Origin: Bryobacterales bacterium
GTDB taxonomy: Bacteria; Acidobacteriota; Terriglobia; Bryobacterales; Bryobacteraceae
Direction of reading: 5' to 3'
Assembly (NCBI GenBank): GCA_003135055.1
Contig: PLDF01000194.1
Location: forward strand, 6,494 to 52,439
DNA length: 45,946 bases
In this document: piece by piece, positions 1 through 7,534 of the stretch
Numbering within the stretch: the first letter of the stretch is position 1
Layout of the letters: the number at the start of each line of letters is the position of its first letter
Made by a program: the position numbers and the translations under genes
Notes under the pieces: generated by a model
The model's database searches: none
The model's input: the letters and a program-made list of their open reading frames with translations, nothing else
What the model was told of the DNA's origin: nothing

Positions 1-27
1 CGACAAAAAACGATCGTCTGTCCCACC
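1..27. repeat. Truncated copy of double-hairpin dispersed repeat
   Basis: The first 27 bases repeat the right-hand part of the elements at 18562-18650 and 34262-34348, including the A-rich loop, the arm TCGTCTGTC and the tail CCCACC. The rest of this copy lies outside the window. It sits just past the 3' end of the minus-strand gene at 35-433, so it may help end that transcript. Confidence 0.8.
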
Positions 28-34
28 TCAACGT

Positions 35-433
35 TTATCCCAGCCCGGCGAATACCTTCATCATGTCCCGGTGCGCAAGCACTACGCCGGGGTCGCGCTG
101 CATCGCATCGTAATACCGCCGCGCGAAGCCCGTTCCCTGCTCCGCGGGCGATGCCAGCGTTCGCGCCTGCGCGATCAGCCTCGCCGCGTCCTCGGCCGTC
201 GCGGGCTCGTCGAGGCCGAGCGTCTCATCGATCACCACGATGAGCTGCGAAAGCTCACGGAGCCAGGCGAACCATGGGTCGTTGAGCACCAGGTCCAAAA
301 ACTGTCCGGGGGTGGCGATGGGCGCGACATCGCGTTCATACGCGGCGCGTTCCGAATCCAGCAAATACTTGTGGAGCGGAAGCAAGCCGTTCCGCAGATT
401 GGTCAAGCGCCGGCGCGCTTCATTGGGCATCAT
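35..433 (-). CDS. Conserved small protein of unknown function
   Basis: This is a 132-residue soluble protein with no signal peptide or membrane segment. It starts with two adjacent Met codons (MMPNEARRRL), so either could be used. The sequence is mostly helical in character, with a central stretch DPWFAWLRELSQLIVVIDE that looks like an amphipathic helix and a conserved-looking C-terminal part around ARRYYDAMQRDP. I have a vague recollection of similar proteins in acidobacteria and proteobacteria but cannot name a function. It is divergent from the gene at 462 with only 28 bases between the starts, so the two promoters must overlap or be shared. A dispersed hairpin repeat lies just downstream. 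Confidence 0.7.
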   Translation of the reverse strand: MMPNEARRRLTNLRNGLLPLHKYLLDSERAAYERDVAPIATPGQFLDLVLNDPWFAWLRELSQLIVVIDETLGLDEPATAEDAARLIAQARTLASPAEQGTGFARRYYDAMQRDPGVVLAHRDMMKVFAGLG

Positions 434-461
434 GCCGTTTCTTCCAGTATAAGTAATATAG

Positions 462-860
462 ATGAGTTACGAAGACAACCTGGAGAACAGCCTCAAGAAC
501 CTGGAATCCTCCGAAGAGGGGCGCGCCAGTCTCGAAAGCGAGCAGCGCCTGCGCAAGCGCGATCGCGAGGCTGCGCAGGCAGTCGCTCCCTCCGCTGAAG
601 AGCTCAGGAAGGGGCCGTTCACAACGGCGCTGCTGCGCGACGCCGCGCGCGTGGGCCATTCGCTTCGCACCAAGATCCACATCGTCTGGCTGGGCTCCAC
701 GCTACGTCTGGAGGCGCGCGAGAAGCGCCTCGAACTTCGCCCCACGGCCGAAGGCATTGTGGCGGCGCGGATCGAAAACGGCCGCGAGACGCGCGTCGAG
801 CCGCTCGATCTCAAGAGCGACCCGGAACAATTGATTCGAAGCTGGCTGGCCGAATCGTAG
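462..860 (+). CDS. Small charged protein of unknown function
   Basis: This 132-residue protein is very rich in Arg, Glu and Leu. The N-terminal 50 residues should form a charged helix (EQRLRKRDREAAQA). The second half, from about residue 70, looks like alternating beta strands (KIHIVWLGSTLRLEAREKRL and following). There is no signal peptide, metal-binding motif or recognised domain. No good Shine-Dalgarno sequence is seen, and the AT-rich stretch before the ATG probably carries the promoter. It is divergent from the gene at 35-433 and lies 35 bases upstream of the Kir channel gene, which could be cotranscribed. Function unknown. Confidence 0.65.
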   Translation: MSYEDNLENSLKNLESSEEGRASLESEQRLRKRDREAAQAVAPSAEELRKGPFTTALLRDAARVGHSLRTKIHIVWLGSTLRLEAREKRLELRPTAEGIVAARIENGRETRVEPLDLKSDPEQLIRSWLAES

Positions 861-895
861 ATGTCCACCGTCGCCGGGCGGTCTGTCATCATCGG

Positions 896-1813
896 ATGAA
901 TATGAAGAAACCCAGCTTCGATCCGGGCCTGACGCAGCAGTACATCAAACCGCTGAGCCGCGTCATCAACAAAGACGGCGAGTTCAACGTGCGCCGCACC
1001 GGCGGCGCGTGGAACGATTTCCATCCCTACATGCATTTGATCAACATGAGCTGGCCCGTGTTCCTGGCCACGATCTTCCTCGGATACTTCCTTATCAACC
1101 TCTTCTTCGCGTGCATTTATTGCGCCGTTGGCATAGAACAACTCGACGGCGCCAACGCACCCACGGCGATGGGCCGCTTCCTGAACATGTTCTTCTTCAG
1201 CTCGCATACGTTGAGCACGGTGGGCTACGGCAACATCTCGCCGCGCGGCATCGGCGCAAACACCGTGGCAGCGTTAGAGGCGCTGACCGGCGTGCTGGGT
1301 CTGGCGGTGGCCACGGGACTGCTCTTCGGGCGCATATCGAAACCGTCCGCCCGGATCGGCTTCAGCGCCAATATGCTGGTAGCGCCGTATCAGGACGGAA
1401 CCGCCCTTGAGTTCCGCGTCGCCAATCGCCGTTCCAACGCGCTGATAGAAGCTCAGGCCAAGCTTCTGCTCATGACCGTGGAGCCGGGGAACGGCGGCCT
1501 GAAACGCAACTTTAGCCTGTTGAACCTGGAGCGCGACGGCGTTATGTTCCTCGCCGCGCCGTGGACCATTGTGCATCCTATCGACCATGACAGCCCGCTT
1601 TGGGGCAAGACCGCCGAGGATTTGACTCGCGAGCAGGCCGAGGTGCTGATTCTCATCAAAGCCTACGACGACACCTTTGCGCAGACGGTGCAGGCGCGCC
1701 ACTCCTACCGGCACGACGAGTTCGTTTGGGGCAGGAAATTCGCCCCCGCCTTCTCAATCGATGCCGGGGGCGAACTGGTGGTGGACCTGAACAAAATCGG
1801 CGACCTTCAATAG
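896..1813 (+). CDS. Inward-rectifier-type potassium channel (KirBac family)
   Basis: The 305-residue protein has the layout of prokaryotic Kir channels: a cytoplasmic N-terminus with a slide helix near residues 40-52, a first membrane helix at about 54-78, a pore loop with the selectivity filter TVGYGN at 108-113, a second membrane helix at about 122-145, and a C-terminal domain of about 150 residues rich in beta strands. Channels of this family pass K+ as tetramers in the inner membrane, and the cytoplasmic domain gates them. All essential filter residues are present. The C-terminal section (FRVANRRSNALIEAQ, WTIVHPIDHDSPLWG) matches the conserved Kir immunoglobulin-like fold. The gene is convergent with the DinB gene, with only 4 bases between stops. 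The start is the ATG at 896, preceded by weak GC-rich sequence; a second Met follows two codons later. Confidence 0.93.
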   Translation: MNMKKPSFDPGLTQQYIKPLSRVINKDGEFNVRRTGGAWNDFHPYMHLINMSWPVFLATIFLGYFLINLFFACIYCAVGIEQLDGANAPTAMGRFLNMFFFSSHTLSTVGYGNISPRGIGANTVAALEALTGVLGLAVATGLLFGRISKPSARIGFSANMLVAPYQDGTALEFRVANRRSNALIEAQAKLLLMTVEPGNGGLKRNFSLLNLERDGVMFLAAPWTIVHPIDHDSPLWGKTAEDLTREQAEVLILIKAYDDTFAQTVQARHSYRHDEFVWGRKFAPAFSIDAGGELVVDLNKIGDLQ

Positions 1814-1817
1814 CGGG

Positions 1818-2363
1818 TTAACGGCTGGCCGGCGGGACGATTCCGTTCATACGCGCGTAGACCACCATTTGCCCGTAGTGATCGAAACAGTGCCCGGCTG
1901 CGATGAGCGCGATGGCGACGCGCGGCGATTGGCTCTTCCCAAACGGCGATTGGATCATGCCGCTTTGATTGGCCGTGGTTAGCGTCAGCATCGCCTTGTG
2001 GAGATAAGCGAACGAATCCTTCAGGAACGCGACAGTCTGCTCCTTGCCGGTTATGGAATCCGGCCCGTTCTCCCCGGCGCCCAAATCCACCGGAGGCTTC
2101 TGCCCCAGCAGCGCCGCCCCGATCATGTAATTAACGGCGGCGATATGTTTCACCTGTTGGCGGAAAGTTCGCACGTCCTTGAATTCGCCCGCGGTGGGTG
2201 CGAAGTTGTAGCGGTCGGCAGGCATAGCTTCCGCCAGCGGCACTAATTCGCCTTCGACGCCGGCGAGGTTCTTGTCGTAAATCTGCGCGAGCGTGGGCGC
2301 ATCCGCGGCCTGTAATATGGCCGCGCCGGAACACAACAGTAGGGCGATGGTTGAGAATTTCAT
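1818..2363 (-). CDS. Secreted DinB-family protein
   Basis: This 181-residue protein has an N-terminal signal peptide (about residues 1-20, ending ILQAADA) followed by a four-helix DinB/YfiT-like domain. The histidines expected to bind a metal are seen in QQVKHIAAVNYMIG and in AAGHCFDHYGQMVVY, which is the typical last helix of the family. DinB-like proteins are metal-dependent hydrolases or transferases, often thiol transferases, but the substrate cannot be read from the sequence. Exported DinB proteins are frequent in acidobacteria. Upstream of the gene lies the hsdM remnant, so this gene sits at the edge of a decayed restriction locus. Confidence 0.85.
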   Translation of the reverse strand: MKFSTIALLLCSGAAILQAADAPTLAQIYDKNLAGVEGELVPLAEAMPADRYNFAPTAGEFKDVRTFRQQVKHIAAVNYMIGAALLGQKPPVDLGAGENGPDSITGKEQTVAFLKDSFAYLHKAMLTLTTANQSGMIQSPFGKSQSPRVAIALIAAGHCFDHYGQMVVYARMNGIVPPASR

Positions 2364-2383
2364 GGGACTATTGTTTCACTTTT

Positions 2384-2485
2384 TTATCGCTGGGAGCCAT
2401 AGTCGCCGTAGGAGACACCGTCGTCGCGGAGCAGGTTGCAGTAGTTCCAGACTTTGTTGACGAGACCGGAAGCGGCGGAAGACAT
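2384..2485 (-). pseudogene. N-terminal remnant of a type I restriction methylase (HsdM)
   Basis: A 33-codon frame starting ATG at 2485 reads MSSAASGLVNKVWNYCNLLR followed by DDGVSYGDY, then GSQR and a TAA stop. The start of HsdM, the methylase subunit of type I restriction systems, has this character: a short N-terminus, then a (L/V)WN.CN.LRDDG...Y.(D/E)Y block. The match stops exactly where HsdM would go on with the sequence before its first long helix, and the catalytic NPPF-type region is absent. The rest of hsdM, hsdS and hsdR are not in the window. I infer a deletion or replacement that joined the 5' end of hsdM to the DinB region. Confidence 0.7.
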
Positions 2486-2509
2486 TAGATATGGAGAGGC
2501 AGCTTTGAG

Positions 2510-2572
2510 TTTAGCTCACGTTGCGTTTGGCACATGTTTGGCACATGTTTAGCTCACATGTTTAGCTCACAT
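2510..2572. repeat. Short tandem repeat TTTGGCACATG / TTTAGCTCACATG
   Basis: Five consecutive or near-consecutive units are seen: TTTAGCTCACG, then after 5 bases TTTGGCACATG twice, TTTAGCTCACATG once, and a final TTTAGCTCACAT. They lie directly upstream of the hsdM remnant start. The rest of the 2573-2684 gap shows no gene. Confidence 0.85.
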
Positions 2573-2684
2573 AACGACGGCGAGTGGGCCGCCCCTCAAC
2601 ACAGATTCCGGGAGCGCGCACCCGGCATACGAAGAGTAGGGAATCGCCGCCTCGGTTGGAGCGGAACCAGTTAGAATAGAATCA

Positions 2685-2882
2685 GTGAAGACGATTCCAG
2701 TTCCGAAAGCCAGGAAGCCCAAACCGAAGACAGATCCGCATTACTCGGCTGCGGTCCAACGGGCGAAGGATGTGGCGGAGCGTCTGCGCCGCGCGGGGAT
2801 CATCGACGCCGAGGGACACAGGATCCGGACGGACCTACCCGCCGACATGCTGGACGGCCAGGATCGCGATTACGGCGGCTAA
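2685..2882 (+). CDS. Small basic protein, possible antitoxin partner of zeta-like kinase
   Basis: This 65-residue protein starts at GTG and is rich in Lys, Arg and Pro at its N-terminus (KARKPKPKTDPHY), followed by one helix (AVQRAKDVAERLRRAGI) and an acidic tail (DMLDGQDRDYGG). Its stop codon overlaps the start of the next gene (TAATG), the usual sign of translational coupling in toxin-antitoxin pairs. It does not resemble the classical epsilon antitoxin, which is a three-helix bundle of about 90 residues. The antitoxin role is therefore inferred from position and size only; it could equally be an accessory protein of the kinase. Confidence 0.6.
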   Translation: MKTIPVPKARKPKPKTDPHYSAAVQRAKDVAERLRRAGIIDAEGHRIRTDLPADMLDGQDRDYGG

Positions 2883-3460
2883 TGGTTCCGAAGATGATCG
2901 TGGTGGCTGGCCCGCCGGGGAGCGGCAAGTCTTCCATTTTTCCGGTCGCGAGCTTTGGAGTCGTGCACTTCAACGCCGATGACCGCGCCGCTGAGCTGAA
3001 TGGCTCATACGTAGGCATCTCCACCGATATCCGCAGAGCCGTCAACCGGGAGTTCGAGGCCTTTGTTTTGGCCTGTATTGAGACGCGAAGCAGTTTTGCG
3101 ATTGAGACAACGTTGCGTAGCGACGTTACGTTCGAACAGGCGAGCTCCGCCAAGGCGGCTGGATTCGTAACCGAGATGCGTTACCTCGCGGTGAAGGATT
3201 TCGCGATGCACCTGGAGCGCATTAAGATCCGGGCAGATGCCGGAGGACACAGCGCTTCGGAGGCGACTCTTCGGCGGATCTACCGATCGAGCCTTGCGAA
3301 TCTGCATCGAGCAGTGGCCGAGATGGATGACGTTTGGGTGTATGACAATTCCGCGGTTGGCGGACCACCGAGGCTCCTTATTGAGACGGAGAAGGGCGTC
3401 ATCCGCTTCCTGGTGGAGGACCCGCCGGACTGGCTTGCTCAAGTACTCGATTTGCCTTAG
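2882..3460 (+). CDS. Zeta-toxin-like P-loop kinase
   Basis: The 192-residue protein begins with a beta strand and a Walker A motif GPPGSGKSS at residues 10-18. HFNADDRAAEL follows at the place where zeta toxins have their substrate-binding acidic residue. The block FAIETTLRSD (about 75-84) is typical of zeta-like ATPases. A lid-like section contains RIKIRADAGGHSASEATLRR and the sequence ends with a VWVYDNS strand. Zeta toxins phosphorylate UDP-N-acetylglucosamine or related sugars and block wall synthesis, but many relatives in this clade are uncharacterised small-molecule kinases. The gene overlaps the 65-residue upstream gene and lies next to fragments of an hsdM and two antitoxin genes, which fits an addiction/defence patch. 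Confidence 0.82.
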   Translation: MVPKMIVVAGPPGSGKSSIFPVASFGVVHFNADDRAAELNGSYVGISTDIRRAVNREFEAFVLACIETRSSFAIETTLRSDVTFEQASSAKAAGFVTEMRYLAVKDFAMHLERIKIRADAGGHSASEATLRRIYRSSLANLHRAVAEMDDVWVYDNSAVGGPPRLLIETEKGVIRFLVEDPPDWLAQVLDLP

Positions 3461-3576
3461 GCTCAATTGCCAGGTTTCGAACATGCAGCGCTTGTGGAGC
3501 GGACGGGTCCGCTCGTTATCATTCGGCAAACAACCGCGCCGGGCAGTGTAAGCATCGGAACGGAGAAGCCGAAGGC

Positions 3577-3681
3577 TTGGAAATTCCCCATCCCAGTGAA
3601 ACGATCAAACGATCGGAGAACTATCTGGCGCCTCTTAACATCACGCAAGCCAAGGCGGGGCGAAGATCGCGCGGGATGTAA
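3577..3681 (+). pseudogene. Possible fragment of a VapI/HigA-type antidote gene
   Basis: One frame without a good start codon reads IPHPSETIKRSENYLAPLNI followed by TQAKAGRR before a stop at 3679. This resembles the opening of addiction-module antidotes with a Cro/XRE fold, whose usual pattern is HPGE.L.E.(F/Y)L.PL.(L/I)(S/T)Q..LA. The match covers about 25 residues and ends at the point where the helix-turn-helix should begin. There is no toxin gene beside it. This is a weak but patterned match. Confidence 0.4.
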
Positions 3682-3725
3682 AAGCCCATGAGAATCAAGG
3701 CGGCATAAACAAAAGACGCGTGATT

Positions 3726-3881
3726 ATGGCGCTAACACTCAGCCCGGCCAAATACGGAAGACTGCTCTCGAAAACCCTTCCCAAGCGCATCGAAAACGAT
3801 GCGGAATTCGATCGCTTTGTCGAAACCAGATGCCACCCCGAACCCCAATCACTCGAAATGACAAATATTTCCAGCCCGTAG
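3726..3881 (+). pseudogene. N-terminal fragment of a HigA-family antitoxin
   Basis: The 51-codon frame begins MALTLSPAKYGRLLSKTLPK and continues RIENDAEFDRFVE before changing into an unrelated tail (TRCHPEPQSLEMTNISSP). HigA/HTH-type antitoxins paired with RelE-like toxins often begin with a segment of the form L.P.KYG.LLA..LP..I..EEE..R, so this looks like the first 30-odd residues of such a gene, without its XRE DNA-binding domain. The region from 3461 to 3956 otherwise holds no convincing gene. Confidence 0.55.
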
Positions 3882-3956
3882 ATACAACAACTTACTAGTA
3901 ACTTACCCTAATCGCTCACCCCCTCCGTACTAACTTAGTATTGGTAGGTAAAAAGT

Positions 3957-4682
3957 ATGTCTTCACTTAGAAGAGTTCAATCATCGAAAGCCAACGGCGC
4001 CCTCTCTAAAGGGCCTTCCACCCCAGCAGGAAAACGGCGTTCCTCGCTAAACGCTATCCGTCACGGCCTGTGCGCCAAGTGTATCGTTCTGGACCACGAA
4101 TCGCGCGAGAACTTCCTGATTCTCCTCCAGCAGCACATCGACCGCTTCCAACCTGCCGACGAGGTCGAATTCGGCATGATCGAGGAAATGTGCGCCTCCT
4201 ACTGGCGCCAGCGCCGCGCCTGGTCCATCGAAACCGCCTTGCTCGATAAGCATATCGCCCTCCAACTTGGCGAAACCGGGCCGGAACGCTTGGCCGCCGC
4301 CTTCGATACTCTGGCCGCCGCGCCCACCTTACCCCTGCTGCACCGCTATGAGACCCGCCAGCACCTCATGTATCAGCGCGCGCTCCGCACCTTCATCATG
4401 CTTCGCACAGTCAAGTTACCAAACGACCCTAGTCCCATTTCCGAACACCCGCCGGAAGTAATCGCACCCAGTGCTCCAACTGTCGAAGAACCGCTGCCAC
4501 CCCCGCCAGCCGCTGATTCAGAATCACTTGGTAGCGCATGCTTTAGCTTGCATCAGCCCTCGCTCGCCGCTCCTCGCTCCGCATACGCAGCCGCTTCCAC
4601 CGCCAGCCCCGTTCCCGCTCAACCGTCCGCTGCCCATCCCGCCCCACCGCTACGCGCGAAAGAATCCGGAGGCGCCGCCTGA
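3957..4682 (+). CDS. Acidobacterial multi-copy protein of unknown function
   Basis: The 241-residue protein starts with a block found in many acidobacterial and planctomycete proteins: S.ANGALSKGP.TPAGK..SSLNAIRHGL at about residues 10-39. A helical domain of roughly 130 residues follows (VLDHESRENFLILLQQHIDRF, EFGMIEEMCASYWRQRRAWS). The C-terminal 90 residues are Pro/Ala-rich and of low complexity, and probably disordered or repeat-derived. In sequenced acidobacteria such genes are often present in many copies, which suggests mobility or a selfish role, but no function is known. The ATG lies 3-10 bases after GGTAGGTAAAAAGT, a loose ribosome site. No membrane segment is seen. Confidence 0.75.
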   Translation: MSSLRRVQSSKANGALSKGPSTPAGKRRSSLNAIRHGLCAKCIVLDHESRENFLILLQQHIDRFQPADEVEFGMIEEMCASYWRQRRAWSIETALLDKHIALQLGETGPERLAAAFDTLAAAPTLPLLHRYETRQHLMYQRALRTFIMLRTVKLPNDPSPISEHPPEVIAPSAPTVEEPLPPPPAADSESLGSACFSLHQPSLAAPRSAYAAASTASPVPAQPSAAHPAPPLRAKESGGAA

Positions 4683-4686
4683 GTTT

Positions 4687-4750
4687 GACAGGCCTCCGGG
4701 CCTGTCGTCCCGGATCGCCGCGCTCTGTGGGACAGGCATCCTGGCCTGCC
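4687..4750. repeat. GACAGGCC-N4-GGCCTGTC hairpin repeats
   Basis: A perfect 8-bp stem with a 4-base loop lies at 4687-4706 and a diverged copy at 4731-4750. The same stem recurs at 12401-12420 (one mismatch), 12462-12481 and 15983-16002 with different loops. It comes directly after the stop of the gene at 3957-4682 and could serve as a terminator, though no U-tract follows. The rest of the 4751-4920 gap holds no gene that I can support. Confidence 0.8.
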
Positions 4751-4920
4751 GTCTCCGATCCCAGCGCCCGTATCACGTTCGGTTCCGATTTAACGTGCGC
4801 ACCAAACTGGGTTCCGCCGATGGTGGCGGCCGCCTGCGATGGCCGGCTCGGCGATTGTCGGCAATCTGCTCGCAATGGGTGCCGCCGCGCAAGCAGCCGA
4901 ATCGCAGATTTGCCGCTAGA

Positions 4921-4973
4921 AGGCCGAGCGCTCGGAGCGGCTCGGGACTCCGCAGGCCATGGGCCCGCGCCAC
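4921..4973 (+). repeat. Dispersed 53-bp element, intergenic copy
   Basis: This stretch matches 8130-8182 without gaps, differing at 5 of 53 positions by eye. It begins AGGCCGAGCGCTCGGAGCGG and ends around GCAGGCCATGGGCCC. Parts are self-complementary (GAGCGCTC, GGGCCC-type palindromes). The 3' half occurs in inverted orientation at 7489-7511 and 42401-42420. Here it lies about 85 bases upstream of the ADOP permease gene. Confidence 0.85.
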
Positions 4974-5059
4974 GTGTAATTTTTAAAGCGCGCCAGAGTA
5001 GTATTCTGCGAACGGAGCGCCGTCGCCCGTCGTAATCCATTTATGTACAGGAGAAGCCG

Positions 5060-7486
5060 ATGAGCCGCGACCTTCGTTACGCCGTCCGCTCGCTTTCGAA
5101 AGACCGCGGGTTTGCCGCCATGGTTGCCCTCAGTCTGGCGGTGGGAATCGGGGCGAACACCGCCATCTTTTCGCTGGTGAATGGCGTGCTGTTGCGGCCG
5201 CTCGATTATCGCGAGCCGGAGCGGCTGGTGGCCATTTCGCAGGCCTCGCCTAAGTTCCTCAAGCTCTACCCCGCGCTGCCGGTCAATATCGCCACGCTGC
5301 TGGAATGGCGGAAGCGATCGTCGCCGTTCGAAAGTATTGGCGCGTACCGGAATACGGCGCTCAGCCTGACCGGATCGGGACAGCCGGAATTGATTACAGG
5401 CGCGGCCGTTTCCGCCAACTTCTTTCACGTGCTGGGAGTGGCGCCGCGGTTGGGGCGCGAATTTCTGGACAGCGAAGACCGCAGCGGGCAGGATCAGGTG
5501 GCGATCATGGCCGATTCGCTTTGGCGGCGCAGGTTCCAAGCGGACCCCAGCGTGGTTGGCCGCAAGATTATGCTCGATGGCAAGCCCTTCTTAGTGATTG
5601 GCGTGCTGCCGGCGGATTTCCAATTTCCGAAGCAGGAAGACGACATCGGCACGCACACCGAAGGGCGCATGGAGATCTATCGCACGCTGGGCTATGAGCC
5701 GGACGACACCGTTTTGCACGGCGGCGACATGAATTATTGGCCCGTTGCCCGGCTCCTCCCGGGAATCTCCATTAGCCGCGCCAGCGCGGAGCTGAACTCG
5801 GTGGAAGAGGCGATCAATGCCAAAAGCGGCTCGGATTCCGACTTTCGCGCCACCATCGTGCCGTTGCAGGATAAGCTCACCGGCGACATTCGGCAGAGCT
5901 TGATCGTGCTGATGGGCGCCGTGGGGGCGGTGCTATTGGTGCTGTGCGTCAATCTGGCGAACCTGTCGCTGGCGCGCGCGGCCGGACGCGCGCGCGATTC
6001 GGCGATCCGCACGGCGCTCGGCGCCAGCCGCGGACAACTGGTGCGGCAATCGCTGATGGAGAGCGCCGTACTGAGCGCGATTGGCTGCGCGGGCGGAATT
6101 CTGCTGGCATATTTTGGAGTGCGATGGCTGGTGGCCGCGGCGCCGATCGACCTTCCGCGTCTGGCCGACGTTCACATGGACAGCCGCGTATTGCTGTTCG
6201 CGCTGGCAATTTCGCTGGCGACGGGGCTGATTTTCGGCATTCTTCCGGCGCTGCGCAGCGCGGCTTCGCGCAATCCATTTGAAACGCTGAAAGCGGGCAG
6301 CCGCACCAGCACCGAAGGACGCGGCGGGATCAACGTCCGCAACATTCTGGTGGGTCTGGAGGTGGGATTGAGCGCGGCGCTGCTGGTTACGGCGGGGCTG
6401 CTCATCGCCAGCTTCGTGCGGCTGACCACTATCGATAAGGGCTTCGACGCGGATCGCGTGCTGGCGGTAGATGTGAGGCTACCTGCGGCGAAGTATCCGA
6501 ATCCCGAACGGCGGGCGGAGTTTTTCCAGCGTGTGCTCGACCAGGCACGGGCATTGCCGGGAGTGCAGGCCGCGTCGATCTCATCCTACCTGCCGCTGCA
6601 AGGCGAAAACTGGATCGATGTTGTGAAGACGGAGAACGACACGCGGCCGGAAGCGCAGCTTCCTACCACGAACATCCGATTTGTGAGCCCCGGATTCTTC
6701 CGGACATTGCATATTGCGATGCGCGCGGGACGCGATTTCGAGCCCGGCGACCGGAGCCGGATGGTGGCCGTGATTTCCGCGGCGCTGGCGCAGAAGCTGT
6801 GGCCGGGACTCGACCCGATCGGGCGCAAGCTGAACGACAACGGCAAGCTGCATGACGTGGTGGGCGTGGCCGCCGATGTGCGCAGCACCAGTTTGGACAA
6901 GGACCCGGTCAACATGCTCTACATTCCGTATTGGCAGAGGCCGCGGTTTTCGTCGTCGATTCTGGTGCGCACGGGGATGGACCCGGCGGGCATCGCGTCG
7001 GCGTTGCGCGCGGCGATTTGGAGCGTGGACTCGGAAGCTCCGGTTCCCGAGGAGCGCACGCTCGACCAGGTAATGTCCGAATCGGTGGCGCGGCGGCGCT
7101 TTCAGATGCTGTTGGTGCTGCTATTCGCGGCGGCGGCGCTGGCTCTGGCGGCATTCGGCACGTACGGCGTGGTGTCTTACGCGGTGACGCGGCGGCGCGC
7201 TGAAATGGGCATTCGCATGGCGCTGGGGGCGCAGCGGGGCGACGTGCTGCGCATGGTGCTGCGGCAGGGAATGACGCCGGTGTTCGCGGGATTGTGCGCG
7301 GGAGCGGTGGCCGCGCTGGGGATTGGCCAATATGTGGCCAGCATGCTGTTTCAAGTGAGCCCCCGCGATCCGGTGGCATTTGGAATTGCGACGGCTACGC
7401 TGCTGGCGGTTTCCGCGGCGGCCTGTTTGGTTCCGGCGCGGCGCGCGACGCGCGTCAACCCGACGGATGCGCTACGCTTCGAGTGA
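5060..7486 (+). CDS. ADOP-type ABC transporter permease (stand-alone)
   Basis: The 808-residue protein has the duplicated MacB/FtsX layout of the acidobacterial duplicated orphan permease family. It has an N-terminal membrane helix near residues 20-42 after DLRYAVRSLSKDRGF, a periplasmic MacB-like core, a three-helix FtsX segment near 275-400, a second periplasmic core from about 440, and a last FtsX segment near 690-800. The hallmarks LGASRGQLVRQ and LGAQRGDVLRM open the two FtsX blocks. The N-terminal prefix domain found in many ADOPs, including the one at 43227, is missing. No ATPase gene is adjacent, which is usual for the family. No PadR regulator is next to it. AGGAGA at about 5051-5056 is a good ribosome site. 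The substrate is unknown. Confidence 0.92.
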   Translation: MSRDLRYAVRSLSKDRGFAAMVALSLAVGIGANTAIFSLVNGVLLRPLDYREPERLVAISQASPKFLKLYPALPVNIATLLEWRKRSSPFESIGAYRNTALSLTGSGQPELITGAAVSANFFHVLGVAPRLGREFLDSEDRSGQDQVAIMADSLWRRRFQADPSVVGRKIMLDGKPFLVIGVLPADFQFPKQEDDIGTHTEGRMEIYRTLGYEPDDTVLHGGDMNYWPVARLLPGISISRASAELNSVEEAINAKSGSDSDFRATIVPLQDKLTGDIRQSLIVLMGAVGAVLLVLCVNLANLSLARAAGRARDSAIRTALGASRGQLVRQSLMESAVLSAIGCAGGILLAYFGVRWLVAAAPIDLPRLADVHMDSRVLLFALAISLATGLIFGILPALRSAASRNPFETLKAGSRTSTEGRGGINVRNILVGLEVGLSAALLVTAGLLIASFVRLTTIDKGFDADRVLAVDVRLPAAKYPNPERRAEFFQRVLDQARALPGVQAASISSYLPLQGENWIDVVKTENDTRPEAQLPTTNIRFVSPGFFRTLHIAMRAGRDFEPGDRSRMVAVISAALAQKLWPGLDPIGRKLNDNGKLHDVVGVAADVRSTSLDKDPVNMLYIPYWQRPRFSSSILVRTGMDPAGIASALRAAIWSVDSEAPVPEERTLDQVMSESVARRRFQMLLVLLFAAAALALAAFGTYGVVSYAVTRRRAEMGIRMALGAQRGDVLRMVLRQGMTPVFAGLCAGAVAALGIGQYVASMLFQVSPRDPVAFGIATATLLAVSAAACLVPARRATRVNPTDALRFE

Positions 7487-7488
7487 CA

Positions 7489-7511
7489 GTGGCGCGGGCC
7501 CATGGCCTGCG
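7489..7511 (-). repeat. Inverted partial copy of the 53-bp dispersed element
   Basis: The sequence reads GCGGGCCCATGGCCTGC in this orientation, the complement of the 3' half of the elements at 4921-4973 and 8130-8182. It is flanked by a 16-base direct repeat, GCTACGCTTCGAGTGA at 7471-7486 and again at 7520-7535. The left copy contains the stop codon of the permease gene. Confidence 0.8.
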
Positions 7512-7534
7512 ATGCGTGCGCTACGCTTCGAGTG

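Noticed and set aside
2510..2572. Possible CRISPR array.
   Set aside because: Units are 11-13 bases and directly adjacent without spacers; it is a simple tandem repeat.
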